Source of the DNA: Exiguobacterium undae DSM 14481
GTDB taxonomy: Bacteria; Bacillota; Bacilli; Exiguobacteriales; Exiguobacteriaceae
Direction of reading: 5' to 3'
NCBI RefSeq assembly: GCF_000620805.1
Contig: NZ_KK211187.1
Coordinates: 1,970,398 to 2,034,397 of the forward strand
DNA: 64,000 nucleotides
The notes beneath the pieces are model-generated. The model did not search any database and was not told the origin of the DNA. It saw only the letters and a program-made list of their open reading frames with translations. A program made the position numbers and the translations under genes. Positions 1-8,854 of this stretch are shown here, one piece after another. Position 1 is the first letter of the stretch. Each line of letters starts with the position of its first letter.

Positions 1-165
1 TAAACCGACGCCTGTGACAAGGAACCCGGCATTGGCGACCCAGACTTGCTCCCCTGCCATCTGACCGAGCATCGGTGGAAAAATCAGATTGCCCGCTCCG
101 AAAAACAAGGCAAACAGCATCATACCGATGACGACAATAAAGGATGTTGGAACTGTTTTAGACAT
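1..165 (-). CDS. brnQ: Branched-chain amino acid Na+/H+ symporter BrnQ, N-terminal part
   Basis: This is the first 55 codons of a membrane carrier that runs off the left edge of the window. The translated start reads through a hydrophobic first helix into [19 protein letters not shown], which is the hallmark N-terminus of the LIVCS family that imports leucine, isoleucine and valine with a cation. The start codon at 163-165 is preceded by a G-rich ribosome binding site. A perfect inverted repeat lies upstream (191-219). The family call is strong despite the truncation; the exact substrate preference is inferred. Confidence 0.85.
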   Translation of the reverse strand, partial: MSKTVPTSFIVVIGMMLFALFFGAGNLIFPPMLGQMAGEQVWVANAGFLVTGVGL

Positions 166-190
166 AAGAAACCCCCACGATTTAGTTACG

Positions 191-219
191 ACCTGATTGT
201 TTTGATCCATCAATCAGGT
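191..219. promoter_or_regulatory. Perfect 9-bp inverted repeat upstream of brnQ
   Basis: ACCTGATTG at 191-199 and CAATCAGGT at 211-219 form a perfect dyad with an 11-nt spacer. It starts 26 bp upstream of the brnQ start codon. No U-run follows on the brnQ strand, so it is not an obvious terminator; it could be an operator or a leader hairpin. I see no T-box features. The rest of the 166-461 interval shows only the promoter of the next gene. Confidence 0.45.
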
Positions 220-413
220 ACTTCGTTCGAAAGAATAACATAGGTCTGTGACCTCGTGCTAGGAGTTTATCTGGTGAATATTCTGACATTTCTCAAAAAA
301 CCTTGCTGTTTCACCCTTTTCTAAAATAATGACTGCCAATCCGCTCGAATGATGTAATCGGTAACATAAGTTCATCTGACTCAGTTCAGAAAAGAGGAAT
401 CTTTTACCCTCAA

Positions 414-440
414 TTGACTTATGGATATTTGTGGTATATT
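414..440 (+). promoter_or_regulatory. Probable promoter of the DUF2268 lipoprotein gene
   Basis: TTGACT at 414-419 is followed after 15 nt by TATATT at 435-440, which is preceded by TGG and so forms an extended -10. The spacer is short, but the extended -10 can compensate. The site lies 22 bp before the start codon at 462. Confidence 0.4.
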
Positions 441-461
441 TGGTTAAAAGGAGGGTTTTTG

Positions 462-1406
462 ATGAAACGATTATTGATTGGCATGACGGTAGCAAGTCTG
501 CTTGCCGGCTGTTCCAGCACACCGGAAGCCGAAAAAGTAAAACCACCGGGACTGACCTTCAAGCAAGATGAACAGACGATTAAAATCATTCCGCTCTACG
601 ACGAATATCAATCGTACGTCGATGCAACGTTAAAAGAGCCGACCGAGAATGGCGCACTATTTGAAAAACATGTTTTGGCTGCGAAACACAAATGGATCGA
701 AAAAGAAAAACTGACAGATACCTACACAGACCGACGTATTTATGAAATTCCAACCGACAACGTCGAAGAACTGAATAAAACGATTGCCTACTTAAAAAAA
801 CACCAAGATTCCATTCATCAACAGATTAAAAAAAGTCTTCAGACCTCAATCAAAGCACTGCCGAGAACAGAGAAGCTGACGGTCTTCGTCGCGCCTTACA
901 ATGTCCATAACGCAGCCGATATTCAACGCTTCGGCGGCGTCAGCGGTTTCGCTTCCGGAAAAAACATGTTCACTCTTTACTTAGCGAAAGATTTTTCAAC
1001 AGATACACTGGCGAATAGCGTCGCCCACGAATACCACCATACCGTTGCTTTTGAAAGCATCACGCACGACTCGATGTTCAACGGTATCATGTTGGAAGGT
1101 GAAGCGGACATGTTTGCCGCACAGGTTTATCCAAAAGGTAAAACGGAAACGACCGAACCGTTGCTCGATCATACATTAGAAAATCTATTAACACATGTCA
1201 ATAATAACGCTGTGACCGAGGACGATTTACGATTTGGAAACTATGACAAACAAATTCCTCCGCTTGCAAAATATACGCTCGGCTTTATGATCATGACGGA
1301 TTTCATTCAAAAAAATCCAGATGTTCCCGTCGCCAAGTGGACCCAGATGCCGCCGGCTGATATTTTAGAAAAAACCGATTATGCGAAAAAATTAACGATC
1401 CGGTAA
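462..1406 (+). CDS. DUF2268-type predicted Zn-dependent protease lipoprotein
   Basis: The 314-residue product starts with a type II signal peptide ending in LAGC (Cys17), so it should be lipid-anchored outside the membrane. The ATG at 462 was chosen because AAAGGAGGG sits 8 nt before it; the open frame extends upstream without a good ribosome site. Residues 189-193 are HEYHH, an HExxH zinc-metalloprotease motif, and a downstream LEGEADMFA supplies a likely third zinc ligand. This arrangement is typical of the DUF2268 family (predicted Zn-dependent proteases, substrate unknown). The gene stands alone and ends at a shared bidirectional terminator. Function beyond metallopeptidase is not known. 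Confidence 0.8.
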   Translation: MKRLLIGMTVASLLAGCSSTPEAEKVKPPGLTFKQDEQTIKIIPLYDEYQSYVDATLKEPTENGALFEKHVLAAKHKWIEKEKLTDTYTDRRIYEIPTDNVEELNKTIAYLKKHQDSIHQQIKKSLQTSIKALPRTEKLTVFVAPYNVHNAADIQRFGGVSGFASGKNMFTLYLAKDFSTDTLANSVAHEYHHTVAFESITHDSMFNGIMLEGEADMFAAQVYPKGKTETTEPLLDHTLENLLTHVNNNAVTEDDLRFGNYDKQIPPLAKYTLGFMIMTDFIQKNPDVPVAKWTQMPPADILEKTDYAKKLTIR

Positions 1407-1431
1407 GCAGCATCCGGACAAAATGAAGATA

Positions 1432-1482
1432 AAAAACCACGAGTTGTGTACCTTTTAACAGATACGCAACTCGTGGTTTTGA
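1432..1482. terminator. Bidirectional intrinsic terminator
   Basis: A stem of about 13 bp built from AAAACCACGAGTTG and its complement is flanked by A-rich and T-rich tracts. It can stop both the lipoprotein gene from the left and metQ from the right. Confidence 0.8.
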
Positions 1483-1499
1483 TATTTTCAGTTGTTCAC

Positions 1500-2318
1500 T
1501 CATTTAAAGGCCGGAATCGCCGTTTCATCATAATTGTCTTCGAGGAACTTTTTAACTTTCGGACTCGTCATCGCTTTCGCAAGCTTCTGAATCGCTTCTG
1601 AATCCTGATTGTCCTCACGGGCAACGAGCGTGATCGCAAAGTCATTTTCGACACCTTCCGTGACGAGCGCATCCTGTTTCGGCGTCAGACCGAGCGGTGA
1701 AGCATAGGCCGGCGTCATGATGACCGCATCTGCATCATCATAAAGACGGGCCAGCATCAGTAAATCCACTTCCTTGAATTTAAAGTCGCGTTTGTTTTCC
1801 GTGATGTCTTTCATCGTGTAATACGGACCGGTTTTCTTTTTCAACTGAATCGCATCATGTTGGGCAAGTAAAGCCAGCGAGCGGTCGATGTTCGAGACGT
1901 CGTTCGCGATTGCGATGACGGCACCTTTCGGCAATTGGTCCAGCTTTTTGTATTCTTTCGAATAAAGACCGTAGTTCGCGAAGTAGATCGGTTCAATCGG
2001 GACGAGTTTGGCATCGTTGTTCCGGTTAAACTCTTCCATGTACGGGACGTGTTGGAAGAAGTTCGCATCCACTTCTTTTGCCGCCAGCGCACTGTTCGGT
2101 TGAACGTTATCACTCAAGACGACGACTTCCAAGTTAATACCCTCTTCTTTTAATTCGGGTTTAACGAGATCGAGAATTTCTGTCATTGGTTTGATCAGTG
2201 ATGCAACTTTTAACGTCTCCGTTTTTTCCGTCGAACCTTGTTCGTCGTTCTTGTCCGCGTTTCCACATCCGGCTAATGCCAGGACAAACACGCTGAGTAA
2301 TACCATGATTTTTTTCAT
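1500..2318 (-). CDS. metQ: Methionine ABC transporter substrate-binding lipoprotein MetQ
   Basis: The 272-residue protein belongs to the NlpA/MetQ family. It has a lipoprotein signal with lipobox LAGC (Cys18), then LKVASLIKPMTEILDLVKP, typical of these binding proteins, and the conserved region around NDVSNIDRSL and YYTMKDITENK. It would capture methionine or a related compound outside the membrane and deliver it to MetI/MetN. It is the last gene of the metN-metI-metQ operon, 18 bp after metI, and ends near a bidirectional terminator. Substrate is assigned from family membership; D-methionine, methionine sulfoxide or other amino acids remain possible. Confidence 0.85.
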   Translation of the reverse strand: MKKIMVLLSVFVLALAGCGNADKNDEQGSTEKTETLKVASLIKPMTEILDLVKPELKEEGINLEVVVLSDNVQPNSALAAKEVDANFFQHVPYMEEFNRNNDAKLVPIEPIYFANYGLYSKEYKKLDQLPKGAVIAIANDVSNIDRSLALLAQHDAIQLKKKTGPYYTMKDITENKRDFKFKEVDLLMLARLYDDADAVIMTPAYASPLGLTPKQDALVTEGVENDFAITLVAREDNQDSEAIQKLAKAMTSPKVKKFLEDNYDETAIPAFK

Positions 2319-2336
2319 TTAAATTCCTACTTTCGG

Positions 2337-2999
2337 TTAGCGTTTATCGAGCAAGCGTGCTACGGTCGTCCCGGCAAACTGAATCATTTGCACCAGGATG
2401 ACCATAATTAAAATCATATACAGCATCAATTCTGTCTGAAACTGCTGGTAGCCGTATCGGACAGCAAAGTCACCGATTCCTCCGCCCCCGACAACCCCCA
2501 TGATCGTCGAATAGGAGATGAAGCTGACGATTGACGTCGTCAGACCCAGGACAAGGCCGGACCGGGCTTCGACGAATAAAAACTTCATCACGACGGCCCG
2601 TGTCGAAGCCCCCATCGAGACCGCGGCCTCGATGATTCCTTTCGGGACATCCAGCAACGATTGCTCGACAAGGCGCGAATAATGGGCGATGGCGATGATG
2701 GCAAGCGGTACCGTCGCTGCCGCCGTCCCGATTGCGGTTCCGATGATGAGACGCGTAAACGGAATCAAGAAGACGACAAGCAACAAGAACGGAAACGAGC
2801 GGATCGTATTGACCAACAGATTTAAAGCCGAAAACAACCAGCGATTCGCCAGCAACTGATCCTTTCGTGATAAGAACAGCAAGGTGCCGAGCGGAAGTCC
2901 GAGCAGAATCGCAGCAAGAATCGACAAGCCGACCATCACGAACGTTTGTCCGATGGCCAGCCGGATTTCTGCGGCATACGTAATCAAGATTTCAGGCAT
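2337..2999 (-). CDS. metI: Methionine ABC transporter permease MetI
   Basis: This 220-residue inner membrane subunit has about five hydrophobic helices and the EAA loop near the middle (AAVSMGASTRAVVMKFLFVEA region) that docks with the ATPase. The stretch TIRSFPFLLLVVFLIPFTR is characteristic of MetI-type permeases. Its start overlaps the end of metN by 8 bp, indicating translational coupling, and metQ follows. Length fits the family (about 220 residues). Confidence 0.88.
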   Translation of the reverse strand: MPEILITYAAEIRLAIGQTFVMVGLSILAAILLGLPLGTLLFLSRKDQLLANRWLFSALNLLVNTIRSFPFLLLVVFLIPFTRLIIGTAIGTAAATVPLAIIAIAHYSRLVEQSLLDVPKGIIEAAVSMGASTRAVVMKFLFVEARSGLVLGLTTSIVSFISYSTIMGVVGGGGIGDFAVRYGYQQFQTELMLYMILIMVILVQMIQFAGTTVARLLDKR

Positions 3000-3738
3000 G
3001 CGTCTCCCCCCGTTCGGTCAATTGGGTCAGGAACCAGCCGGCATCACTTTCGATTTCGGTCACTCCGGTCGGTTCCGTCGCAACCGTCTTGCGAATCCGT
3101 CCGTCTTCCATGATCGTGACCCGGCGGCAAATGCTCTGAATCACATTCATTTCATGGCTGACGATGACAATCGTGACGCCTAACGTTTGATTGATCGTTT
3201 GCAGGACCCGTAAAATTTCCGACGTCGTGCTCGGATCAAGCGACGAGGTCGGTTCGTCACACAGAAGAACACGCGGCCGGTTCGCGAGCGCCCGGGCAAT
3301 CGCAACACGCTGTTTCTGACCACCACTCAACTCAGCCGGATACTTGCCGGAAAAATTGGCCAAGCCGACAAACTGCAGACATTCCTCGATCCGGGCAATA
3401 CGGTCTTTCTTTTTAACACCGGCCAGATCAAGCGAAACAGCGATGTTCTGCTCGACGGTCTTGTTTGCGACGAGATGAAAATCCTGAAAAATCATGCCCA
3501 TCTCTTGCCGGACATTCCGGAGCTTTTGTTTCGGCAAAGTCGTCAAGTCGGTCCCGTCAAACTCGACGATTCCCGCATCCGGCCGTTCGAGCAGATTCAT
3601 CAGTCGCAACAGTGTGGATTTGCCGGCTCCGCTTGCTCCGATGATTCCATGAATCTCTCCCTGCTCAATCGAGAGGGTGACGGACTGAATAACGGGTTGT
3701 TTGGAAAAACTTTTATCGACGTTTCGTAATGAAATCAT
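2992..3738 (-). CDS. metN: Methionine ABC transporter ATP-binding protein MetN, short form
   Basis: The 248-residue ATPase has Walker A GASGAGKST at residues 34-42, the signature LSGGQKQR and Walker B VLLCDEPTSSLD followed by the switch His in IVSHE. It heads the metN-metI-metQ operon. Usual MetN proteins are about 340 residues and carry a C-terminal NIL (ACT-like) domain that senses methionine; here the protein ends soon after the ATPase core, so that regulatory domain appears to be missing. I found no S-box riboswitch upstream. The transporter assignment rests on the MetI and MetQ partners. Confidence 0.85.
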   Translation of the reverse strand: MISLRNVDKSFSKQPVIQSVTLSIEQGEIHGIIGASGAGKSTLLRLMNLLERPDAGIVEFDGTDLTTLPKQKLRNVRQEMGMIFQDFHLVANKTVEQNIAVSLDLAGVKKKDRIARIEECLQFVGLANFSGKYPAELSGGQKQRVAIARALANRPRVLLCDEPTSSLDPSTTSEILRVLQTINQTLGVTIVIVSHEMNVIQSICRRVTIMEDGRIRKTVATEPTGVTEIESDAGWFLTQLTERGETHA

Positions 3739-3765
3739 GTGGCACCCTCCCTTACAACGTGTTTC

Positions 3766-3795
3766 ATTTTACCGTAATTCGTCCATTTTTGTCAT
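3766..3795 (-). promoter_or_regulatory. Probable sigma-A promoter of metN-metI-metQ
   Basis: On the minus strand ATGACA (3795-3790) is followed after 18 nt by TAAAAT (3771-3766), each one mismatch from consensus. It lies about 28 bp upstream of the metN start. Nothing resembling an S-box or T-box fits in the short leader. Confidence 0.5.
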
Positions 3796-3855
3796 GTTGA
3801 ATGCTTTTTTTCTTTCCCGCGTCATTTCACTAATCAAGTAAATCGTTTTAATAAC

Positions 3856-3883
3856 AAAAAATCTGAACCGAAGTCCAGATTTT
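3856..3883 (-). terminator. Terminator of the ketone-body operon
   Basis: On the minus strand AAAATCTG and CAGATTTT pair around a short loop and are followed by a T-run, directly after the thiolase stop codon. Confidence 0.75.
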
Positions 3884-3885
3884 GA

Positions 3886-5076
3886 TTATTCTTCGTATTT
3901 CTTGACGATTGTCGCAATCCCTTGACCGCCGCCGATGCAGAGTGTCGCCAGACCATGGCTTTCGCCGGTCCGTAACATCTCGTGAATCAACGTCACCATG
4001 ATCCGGGTTCCGCTGGCGCCGATCGGGTGACCGAGGGCAATCGCCCCGCCGTTTCGGTTCAACTTCACCGGATCAAATTGGAGTTCTGCGTCGACTGCAA
4101 GCGACTGGGCGGCAAATGCTTCGTTCGCTTCGATGACATCGATCGCGTCCAGGCTCAGACCTGCTTTTTGCAACGCTTGTCCGACCGCTTTGACGGGACC
4201 GATCCCCATGATACTCGGGTCGACGCCGGATGTTCCGTTGGCAACGATCTCGACGAGCGGGGTCAGCCCAAGTTCTTTTGCCTTTCGAGCCGACATGACA
4301 ACGACTGCTGCCGCTCCGTCATTAATCCCGGATGCATTGCCGGCTGTGACCGTACCGCCTTTCTTAAAGGCCGGACGCAAGCGTGCGAGTGACTCCGCTG
4401 TCGTTCCGGCACGCGGGAACTCATCTTCGGCGAAGACAACCGGATCACCTTTGCGCTGTGGAATTTCAACCGGTGTGATTTCCGCTTGGAAACGATCCGC
4501 TTCGATGGCTTGACTTGCTTTTTGTTGACTGGTCGCTGCAAATTGGTCTTGCGCCTCCCGGGAAATCGTATATTGCTCGGCTAAGTTTTCCGCTGTGATG
4601 CCCATATGGTAGTCGTTAAAGGCGCACTCCAGACCGTCCTTGATGATCGTATCGACAAGCGGCTGGTCGCCCATCCGTAAACCGGTCCGGGCTCCGCTTA
4701 ACACGTACGGTGCCTGACTCATGTTTTCCATCCCGCCGGCGACGATGATTTCCGCCTCGCCGGACTTGATTGCTTGAAACGCGAGGTGAATCGCCTTTAA
4801 GCCGGAACCACAGACTTTATTGATCGTCATCGCCGGGACCGATTCCGGGAGACCGGCGAGGAGACTGGCCTGCCGTGCCGGATTTTGTCCGAGTCCCGCC
4901 TGCAGGACGTTGCCCATGATGACTTCCTCGACGAGCGCTGGTGCGACATTCGCCTGTGCGAGTGCCGCTTCGATGACCGTTGCGCCAAGTTTTGTTGCCG
5001 GAACATCCTTTAAACTGCCGTTAAAACTGCCGATCGCCGTACGTGTCGCACTGACGATGACCACTTGTTCACTCAT
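3886..5076 (-). CDS. atoB: Acetyl-CoA C-acetyltransferase (thiolase II)
   Basis: The 396-residue enzyme cleaves acetoacetyl-CoA with CoA into two acetyl-CoA, or runs in reverse. The nucleophilic Cys89 is in [10 protein letters not shown], the catalytic His350 in GHPIGASG and the second Cys380 in LCIGGGQG, all in the order expected for biosynthetic-type thiolases. It is the last gene of a five-gene operon with the permease, CoA transferase and 3-hydroxybutyrate dehydrogenase, which places it at the final step of ketone-body breakdown. A GGGGGA ribosome site precedes the ATG. Function is confident; direction of flux is inferred from context. Confidence 0.9.
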   Translation of the reverse strand: MSEQVVIVSATRTAIGSFNGSLKDVPATKLGATVIEAALAQANVAPALVEEVIMGNVLQAGLGQNPARQASLLAGLPESVPAMTINKVCGSGLKAIHLAFQAIKSGEAEIIVAGGMENMSQAPYVLSGARTGLRMGDQPLVDTIIKDGLECAFNDYHMGITAENLAEQYTISREAQDQFAATSQQKASQAIEADRFQAEITPVEIPQRKGDPVVFAEDEFPRAGTTAESLARLRPAFKKGGTVTAGNASGINDGAAAVVVMSARKAKELGLTPLVEIVANGTSGVDPSIMGIGPVKAVGQALQKAGLSLDAIDVIEANEAFAAQSLAVDAELQFDPVKLNRNGGAIALGHPIGASGTRIMVTLIHEMLRTGESHGLATLCIGGGQGIATIVKKYEE

Positions 5077-5089
5077 CTTGACTTCCCCC

Positions 5090-5866
5090 TTATTGAATCG
5101 TATATCCGCCGTCTAAGACATTGGCCTGTCCCGTGATGCCTTTCGCTTTTCGACTGGCGAGGAATAAGGCATAGTCAGCGATTTCCTCGACCGCAAGCAA
5201 CCGCTTTTGCGGAACGAGCGGATAAATCACGTCTTCGAGAACCTTTTCCAGTTCGACCTGGCGTGTCTTCGCAAGATCCGCCATCTGATTGCGGACGAGC
5301 GGCGTGTCGACGTAGCCCGGACATAAGGCATTGACCGTGATCCCGTGTTCCGCCCCTTCCAGTGCCGCCACTTTCGTTAAGCCGAGAAGTCCGTGTTTCG
5401 CGGAATTGTAGGCCGCTTTTCCAGCAAAGCCGATCAGACCGTTGATCGAAGCCATGTTGATGATCCGACCGTATCCTTGTTCCTTCATGATCGGGAAAAC
5501 ATGCTTGATCGCCATAAAGGGTGCCGTCAACATGATTTTGATCATCAACTCAAACTTCTCCGTCGGAAAATCTTCGATGGGTGAGACATGCTGCAGACCG
5601 GCGTTGTTGATCAATACATCAATCCGGCCGTACTGTTTCATCGTTTCGGCAAACACAGACTGGACTTGCGCTTCATCCGTCACGTTCAGCGTCAGACCAA
5701 TCACGTCATGTCCCGCTTCCTGCAACGTCTGGGCTGCTGTTTGTGCCGCTTCTGTGTTGACGTCCGTAATGACGACCTTCGCTCCTGCTTCGGCGAACGC
5801 CTTTGAGATTTCAAGACCAATCCCGCTTCCTGCTCCCGTCACAAGGACGATATCTCCGTTGACCAT
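5090..5866 (-). CDS. bdhA: 3-hydroxybutyrate dehydrogenase (SDR family)
   Basis: This 258-residue short-chain dehydrogenase would oxidise D-3-hydroxybutyrate to acetoacetate with NAD+. It carries the nucleotide-binding TGAGSGIG at residues 10-17, the NNAG motif, and the active-site Ser with a YxxxK pair in AAYNSAKHG. The C-terminal [16 protein letters not shown] resembles known 3-hydroxybutyrate dehydrogenases. The ATG at 5866 was chosen over an upstream GTG at 5875 because AGGGGAG is 8 nt before it but abuts the GTG. Only 5 bp separate it from the CoA transferase B gene. Operon context supports the substrate. Confidence 0.85.
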   Translation of the reverse strand: MVNGDIVLVTGAGSGIGLEISKAFAEAGAKVVITDVNTEAAQTAAQTLQEAGHDVIGLTLNVTDEAQVQSVFAETMKQYGRIDVLINNAGLQHVSPIEDFPTEKFELMIKIMLTAPFMAIKHVFPIMKEQGYGRIINMASINGLIGFAGKAAYNSAKHGLLGLTKVAALEGAEHGITVNALCPGYVDTPLVRNQMADLAKTRQVELEKVLEDVIYPLVPQKRLLAVEEIADYALFLASRKAKGITGQANVLDGGYTIQ

Positions 5867-5871
5867 CTGAC

Positions 5872-6534
5872 TCACTCCCCTACTGGCATACGTTCAAGTT
5901 CCGGGCTGACCGTGAAGTTCGCTTCCGTCACGGCACGGATGTCTTCGACCGTCAGTCCGGCGAGCGTTTCGATCAAGACCATTCCGGCATCCGTAAAATC
6001 AAAAACAGCTTTGTCGGTAATCAACCGGTGGACGACTTGGCTCCCCGTTAACGGTAATGTACAGCTCGACTTCACTTTGGATTCGCCGTACTTATTGACG
6101 TGCTCCATGATGATGACGACCCGTTTTGCCCCGTTGACGAGATCCATCGCTCCGCCCATTCCTTTGACCATCTTGCCGGGAATCATCCAGTTCGCGAGGT
6201 CTCCGTTTTCCGCGACTTCCATCCCGCCTAAAATCGCGAGGTCGATATGACCACCGCGGATCATCGCGAACGATTCGGCACTGTCGAAATAGGACGCGCC
6301 TTTTTGTGCCGTGACCGTCTCTTTGCCGGCGTTGATTTCGTCGGCATCGACTTCGTGTTCGAGCGGATACGGTCCGATGCCGAGCAAGCCGTTTTCCGAT
6401 TGCAGCATGACGTGCCGATCGTTCGGAATCGCATTGGCGATCAGTGTCGGAATCCCGATGCCGAGATTGACGTACATCCCGTCCTCGATTTCCTGCAGTG
6501 CACGATTGATGATGATGTCTCTAGACGTTGCCAT
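5872..6534 (-). CDS. scoB: 3-oxoacid CoA-transferase subunit B
   Basis: The 220-residue subunit carries the catalytic glutamate (Glu47) in the motif [10 protein letters not shown], which forms the glutamyl-CoA thioester of family I CoA transferases. Together with the A subunit it activates acetoacetate to acetoacetyl-CoA, probably with succinyl-CoA as donor. The order A-B and the 12-bp gap match the usual two-gene layout. An acetyl-CoA-dependent AtoDA-type activity cannot be told apart from the sequence. Confidence 0.88.
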   Translation of the reverse strand: MATSRDIIINRALQEIEDGMYVNLGIGIPTLIANAIPNDRHVMLQSENGLLGIGPYPLEHEVDADEINAGKETVTAQKGASYFDSAESFAMIRGGHIDLAILGGMEVAENGDLANWMIPGKMVKGMGGAMDLVNGAKRVVIIMEHVNKYGESKVKSSCTLPLTGSQVVHRLITDKAVFDFTDAGMVLIETLAGLTVEDIRAVTEANFTVSPELERMPVGE

Positions 6535-6546
6535 AGTATCTCCCCC

Positions 6547-7248
6547 TTATGCTTCCCGGACTGTCCGGCGTTCGATGCGTTTCTCGTAGTCCGTCCCGAC
6601 GATGATGCGCTGGACGTAAACCGCTGGTGTATGAATCTCGTTTGGATCCAGTTCACCGACTTCAACCAGTTCTTCGACCTCGACGATTGTCACTTTCCCG
6701 GCCGTCGCGACCAGTGGATTGAAGTTGCGTGACGTTTTACGGAAAACAAGGTTGCCGAGTTTATCCGCTTTCCAGGCTTTGACGAGTGCAAAATCACCGA
6801 CGATCCCTTCTTCAAGCAAATACGTTTTTCCGTCGAATTGTTTTTGTTCCTTGCCTTCCGCGATCGGTGTTCCGACACCGGTCGGCGTGTAGAAGCCGGG
6901 AATGCCCGCGCCGCCGGCTCGAATCCGCTCCGCAAGTGTCCCCTGCGGTACGAGGTCGACTTCAATCTCGCCACTTAAATACTGTTGCTCAAACGTCTTG
7001 TTTTCCCCGACGTACGACGAGACCATCTTCTTGATCTGGCGTGATTGCAATAAGATGCCGAGTCCGAAATCGTCGACACCACAGTTGTTGCTGACGACCG
7101 TCAATTCCTTGACGCCTTGTTCCTGTAAGGCGGCAATTGATTTTTCGGGAATTCCGCACAGACCGAACCCGCCGACGACGAGCGTCGCCCCGTCAAAAAT
7201 ATCTGCTGTCGCTTCCGTAAATGAATCGTAGATTTTCCCCTGTTGCAT
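6547..7248 (-). CDS. scoA: 3-oxoacid CoA-transferase subunit A
   Basis: The 233-residue partner of the B subunit has the CoA-binding glycine-rich segment [15 protein letters not shown] near residues 24-38 and the conserved [12 protein letters not shown] region. It contributes the CoA-binding site of the heterotetramer. It is 31 bp downstream of the permease gene with a GGGGGA ribosome site and lies between uptake and oxidation genes, so the operon can import, oxidise, activate and cleave ketone bodies. Confidence 0.88.
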   Translation of the reverse strand: MQQGKIYDSFTEATADIFDGATLVVGGFGLCGIPEKSIAALQEQGVKELTVVSNNCGVDDFGLGILLQSRQIKKMVSSYVGENKTFEQQYLSGEIEVDLVPQGTLAERIRAGGAGIPGFYTPTGVGTPIAEGKEQKQFDGKTYLLEEGIVGDFALVKAWKADKLGNLVFRKTSRNFNPLVATAGKVTIVEVEELVEVGELDPNEIHTPAVYVQRIIVGTDYEKRIERRTVREA

Positions 7249-7279
7249 CGTTCATTTCCCCCTTAGTAAGTACAGCTGT

Positions 7280-8719
7280 TTAATAAAGACCCGTCAGGTT
7301 ATACAGACCAATCATCAAGAAGACCGTCACTGTCTTTAAAATCGTAATCATAAAGATGTCACGGTACGACTGACGGTGTGTCAATCCGGTGACGGCAAGC
7401 AAGGTGATGACGGCCCCGTTGTGCGGGAGCGTGTCCATTCCGCCGGACGCCATCGAGATGACCCGGTGCATGACTTCCGGCGGGACACCGCCTGATGTGA
7501 TCGCTTGCGTATACTTATCTGACATCGCACTGAGCGCGATGCCCATGCCACCGGATGCTGAACCGGTCACACCGGCAAGTGCCGTCGTCGTGACCGCGCC
7601 GTTGACGAGTGGATCGGTGAACGTCGACGAGATCCCGCTTGAGACCGTTTTGAACCCCGGTAAGGCGGCGATGACGCCACCAAATCCGTACTCGGCTCCC
7701 GTATTCATGACGGCGAGTAAGGCACCGCCGATACTGACGTTCAGACCAGCTTGGAAGTTCGTCCGGACTTTTTTGAAATCATAGAGCATCGCCGAGATGA
7801 TACCGATGATCAAGGCCATCTGGACCGACCAGATCGCGAGTACGGCCGGCGTCTCGATTTTGCCGAAGGCTTCCAGACCAATCGCCGCGAAGTCAAAGCC
7901 TTCCGGATACCAGTTCGGAATCGCGAGCGTAAAGTACTTGTTCATGACGGCGACTAAAATCAACGGTACAAAGGCCAATACTTGACGATAAACCGGCTGT
8001 TGCGCCGTCTCAAGTGTCAATTCCGGCTCGTTTTTCAACTCCATCTGCGGGGCGCTGCTGGCTGCCGTTGCTTCAAAACCGGCGTAGCCTTCCCCTTCCT
8101 GATGGGCTTTACGTTTACGCGATTCGAGATACATCATCCCGACGGTCAGGATGATCAGTCCGCCGACCGTCCCCATGATTGGAGCGGCATAGATGTCTGT
8201 TTTGAAGAACGTCGTCGGAATGACGTTTTGAATTTGTGGTGTCCCCGGCAAGGCATCCATCGTGAACGTAAACGCTCCGAGCGCAATCGTTCCCGGAATC
8301 AACCGTTTCGGGATGTTTGCTTCGCGGAACAAGTTTGCGGCAAATGGATAGACGGCGAAGACGACGACGAACAGGCTGACACCGCTGTACGTCAAGATCG
8401 CTCCGAGCAGGACAATGGCAAGAATCGCCCGTTTGGCACCGATGATCCGAATGATCGTCTTCGCGATCGATTCGGCAATCCCTGACATCTCAACGACTTT
8501 CCCGAAGATCGCTCCGAGTAAGAAGACCGGGAAATAGGCTTTGATGAAGCCGACCATCTTTTCCATGAAGATATTCGAGAAGAACGGCAGGACCCAGTCC
8601 GGATTCGTCAACAGAACCGCGAATAAGGCACAGATCGGAGCAAACAAGATGACCGAAAAGCCACGGTACGCTACGAACATGAGTAAAGATAAGGCAAGAA
8701 GAATGATGATCAGTTCCAT
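7280..8719 (-). CDS. GntP-family permease, probably for 3-hydroxybutyrate/acetoacetate
   Basis: The 479-residue protein has about twelve hydrophobic helices and a GntP-family pattern, including TYSGVSLFVVVFAVYPFA and the C-terminal MASGGMDTLPHNGAVITLL. GntP proteins are proton symporters for gluconate and other hydroxy acids. Because it opens an operon for 3-hydroxybutyrate and acetoacetate breakdown, I infer uptake of short hydroxy or keto acids. The gene follows a well-defined promoter with a cre-like site and tandem dyads. The family is clear; the substrate is inference from neighbours. Confidence 0.8.
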   Translation of the reverse strand: MELIIILLALSLLMFVAYRGFSVILFAPICALFAVLLTNPDWVLPFFSNIFMEKMVGFIKAYFPVFLLGAIFGKVVEMSGIAESIAKTIIRIIGAKRAILAIVLLGAILTYSGVSLFVVVFAVYPFAANLFREANIPKRLIPGTIALGAFTFTMDALPGTPQIQNVIPTTFFKTDIYAAPIMGTVGGLIILTVGMMYLESRKRKAHQEGEGYAGFEATAASSAPQMELKNEPELTLETAQQPVYRQVLAFVPLILVAVMNKYFTLAIPNWYPEGFDFAAIGLEAFGKIETPAVLAIWSVQMALIIGIISAMLYDFKKVRTNFQAGLNVSIGGALLAVMNTGAEYGFGGVIAALPGFKTVSSGISSTFTDPLVNGAVTTTALAGVTGSASGGMGIALSAMSDKYTQAITSGGVPPEVMHRVISMASGGMDTLPHNGAVITLLAVTGLTHRQSYRDIFMITILKTVTVFLMIGLYNLTGLY

Positions 8720-8741
8720 GGTGGATCTCCTTTTAATTTTT

Positions 8742-8755
8742 AGTAAGCGCTTTCA
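8742..8755 (-). promoter_or_regulatory. cre-like site (CcpA) downstream of the ketone-body promoter
   Basis: On the minus strand the site reads TGAAAGCGCTTACT, matching the cre pattern TGNAANCGNWNNCA in every fixed position but the last. It lies at about +8 to +21 relative to the predicted transcription start, a position at which CcpA blocks elongation or initiation. This suggests repression by good carbon sources. Confidence 0.6.
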
Positions 8756-8769
8756 ATTGCTTCTTCCTC

Positions 8770-8798
8770 ATTTAACAATTGAATCGGAGAACGGTCAA
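8770..8798 (-). promoter_or_regulatory. Promoter of the ketone-body operon
   Basis: TTGACC (8798-8793) and TTAAAT (8775-8770) are spaced by 17 nt on the minus strand. The predicted start is near 8763, about 43 nt before the permease start codon. Confidence 0.55.
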
Positions 8799-8813
8799 TC
8801 AAAATCCGGTAAC

Positions 8814-8854
8814 CTATAAGTACAGCTTATAGACTCTATAACTTCACATTATAG
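8814..8854. promoter_or_regulatory. Two tandem 19-bp dyads CTATAA-N7-TTATAG (CcpC-like boxes)
   Basis: CTATAA-N7-TTATAG occurs perfectly at 8814-8832 and again at 8836-8854, a 22-bp repeat or about two helical turns. Each contains ATAA-N7-TTAT, the dyad known for the LysR-type citrate sensor CcpC of Bacillus. The centres are at about -60 and -82 from the predicted operon start, an activator-like position. The N7 spacers differ, so only the arms are conserved, which is typical of protein binding sites. The same dyad is found upstream of acnA. Confidence 0.7.

Noticed and set aside
3739-3885. Possible SAM riboswitch upstream of metN
   Set aside because: The interval is too short and shows no S-box core, only a promoter and the terminator of the ketone-body operon.
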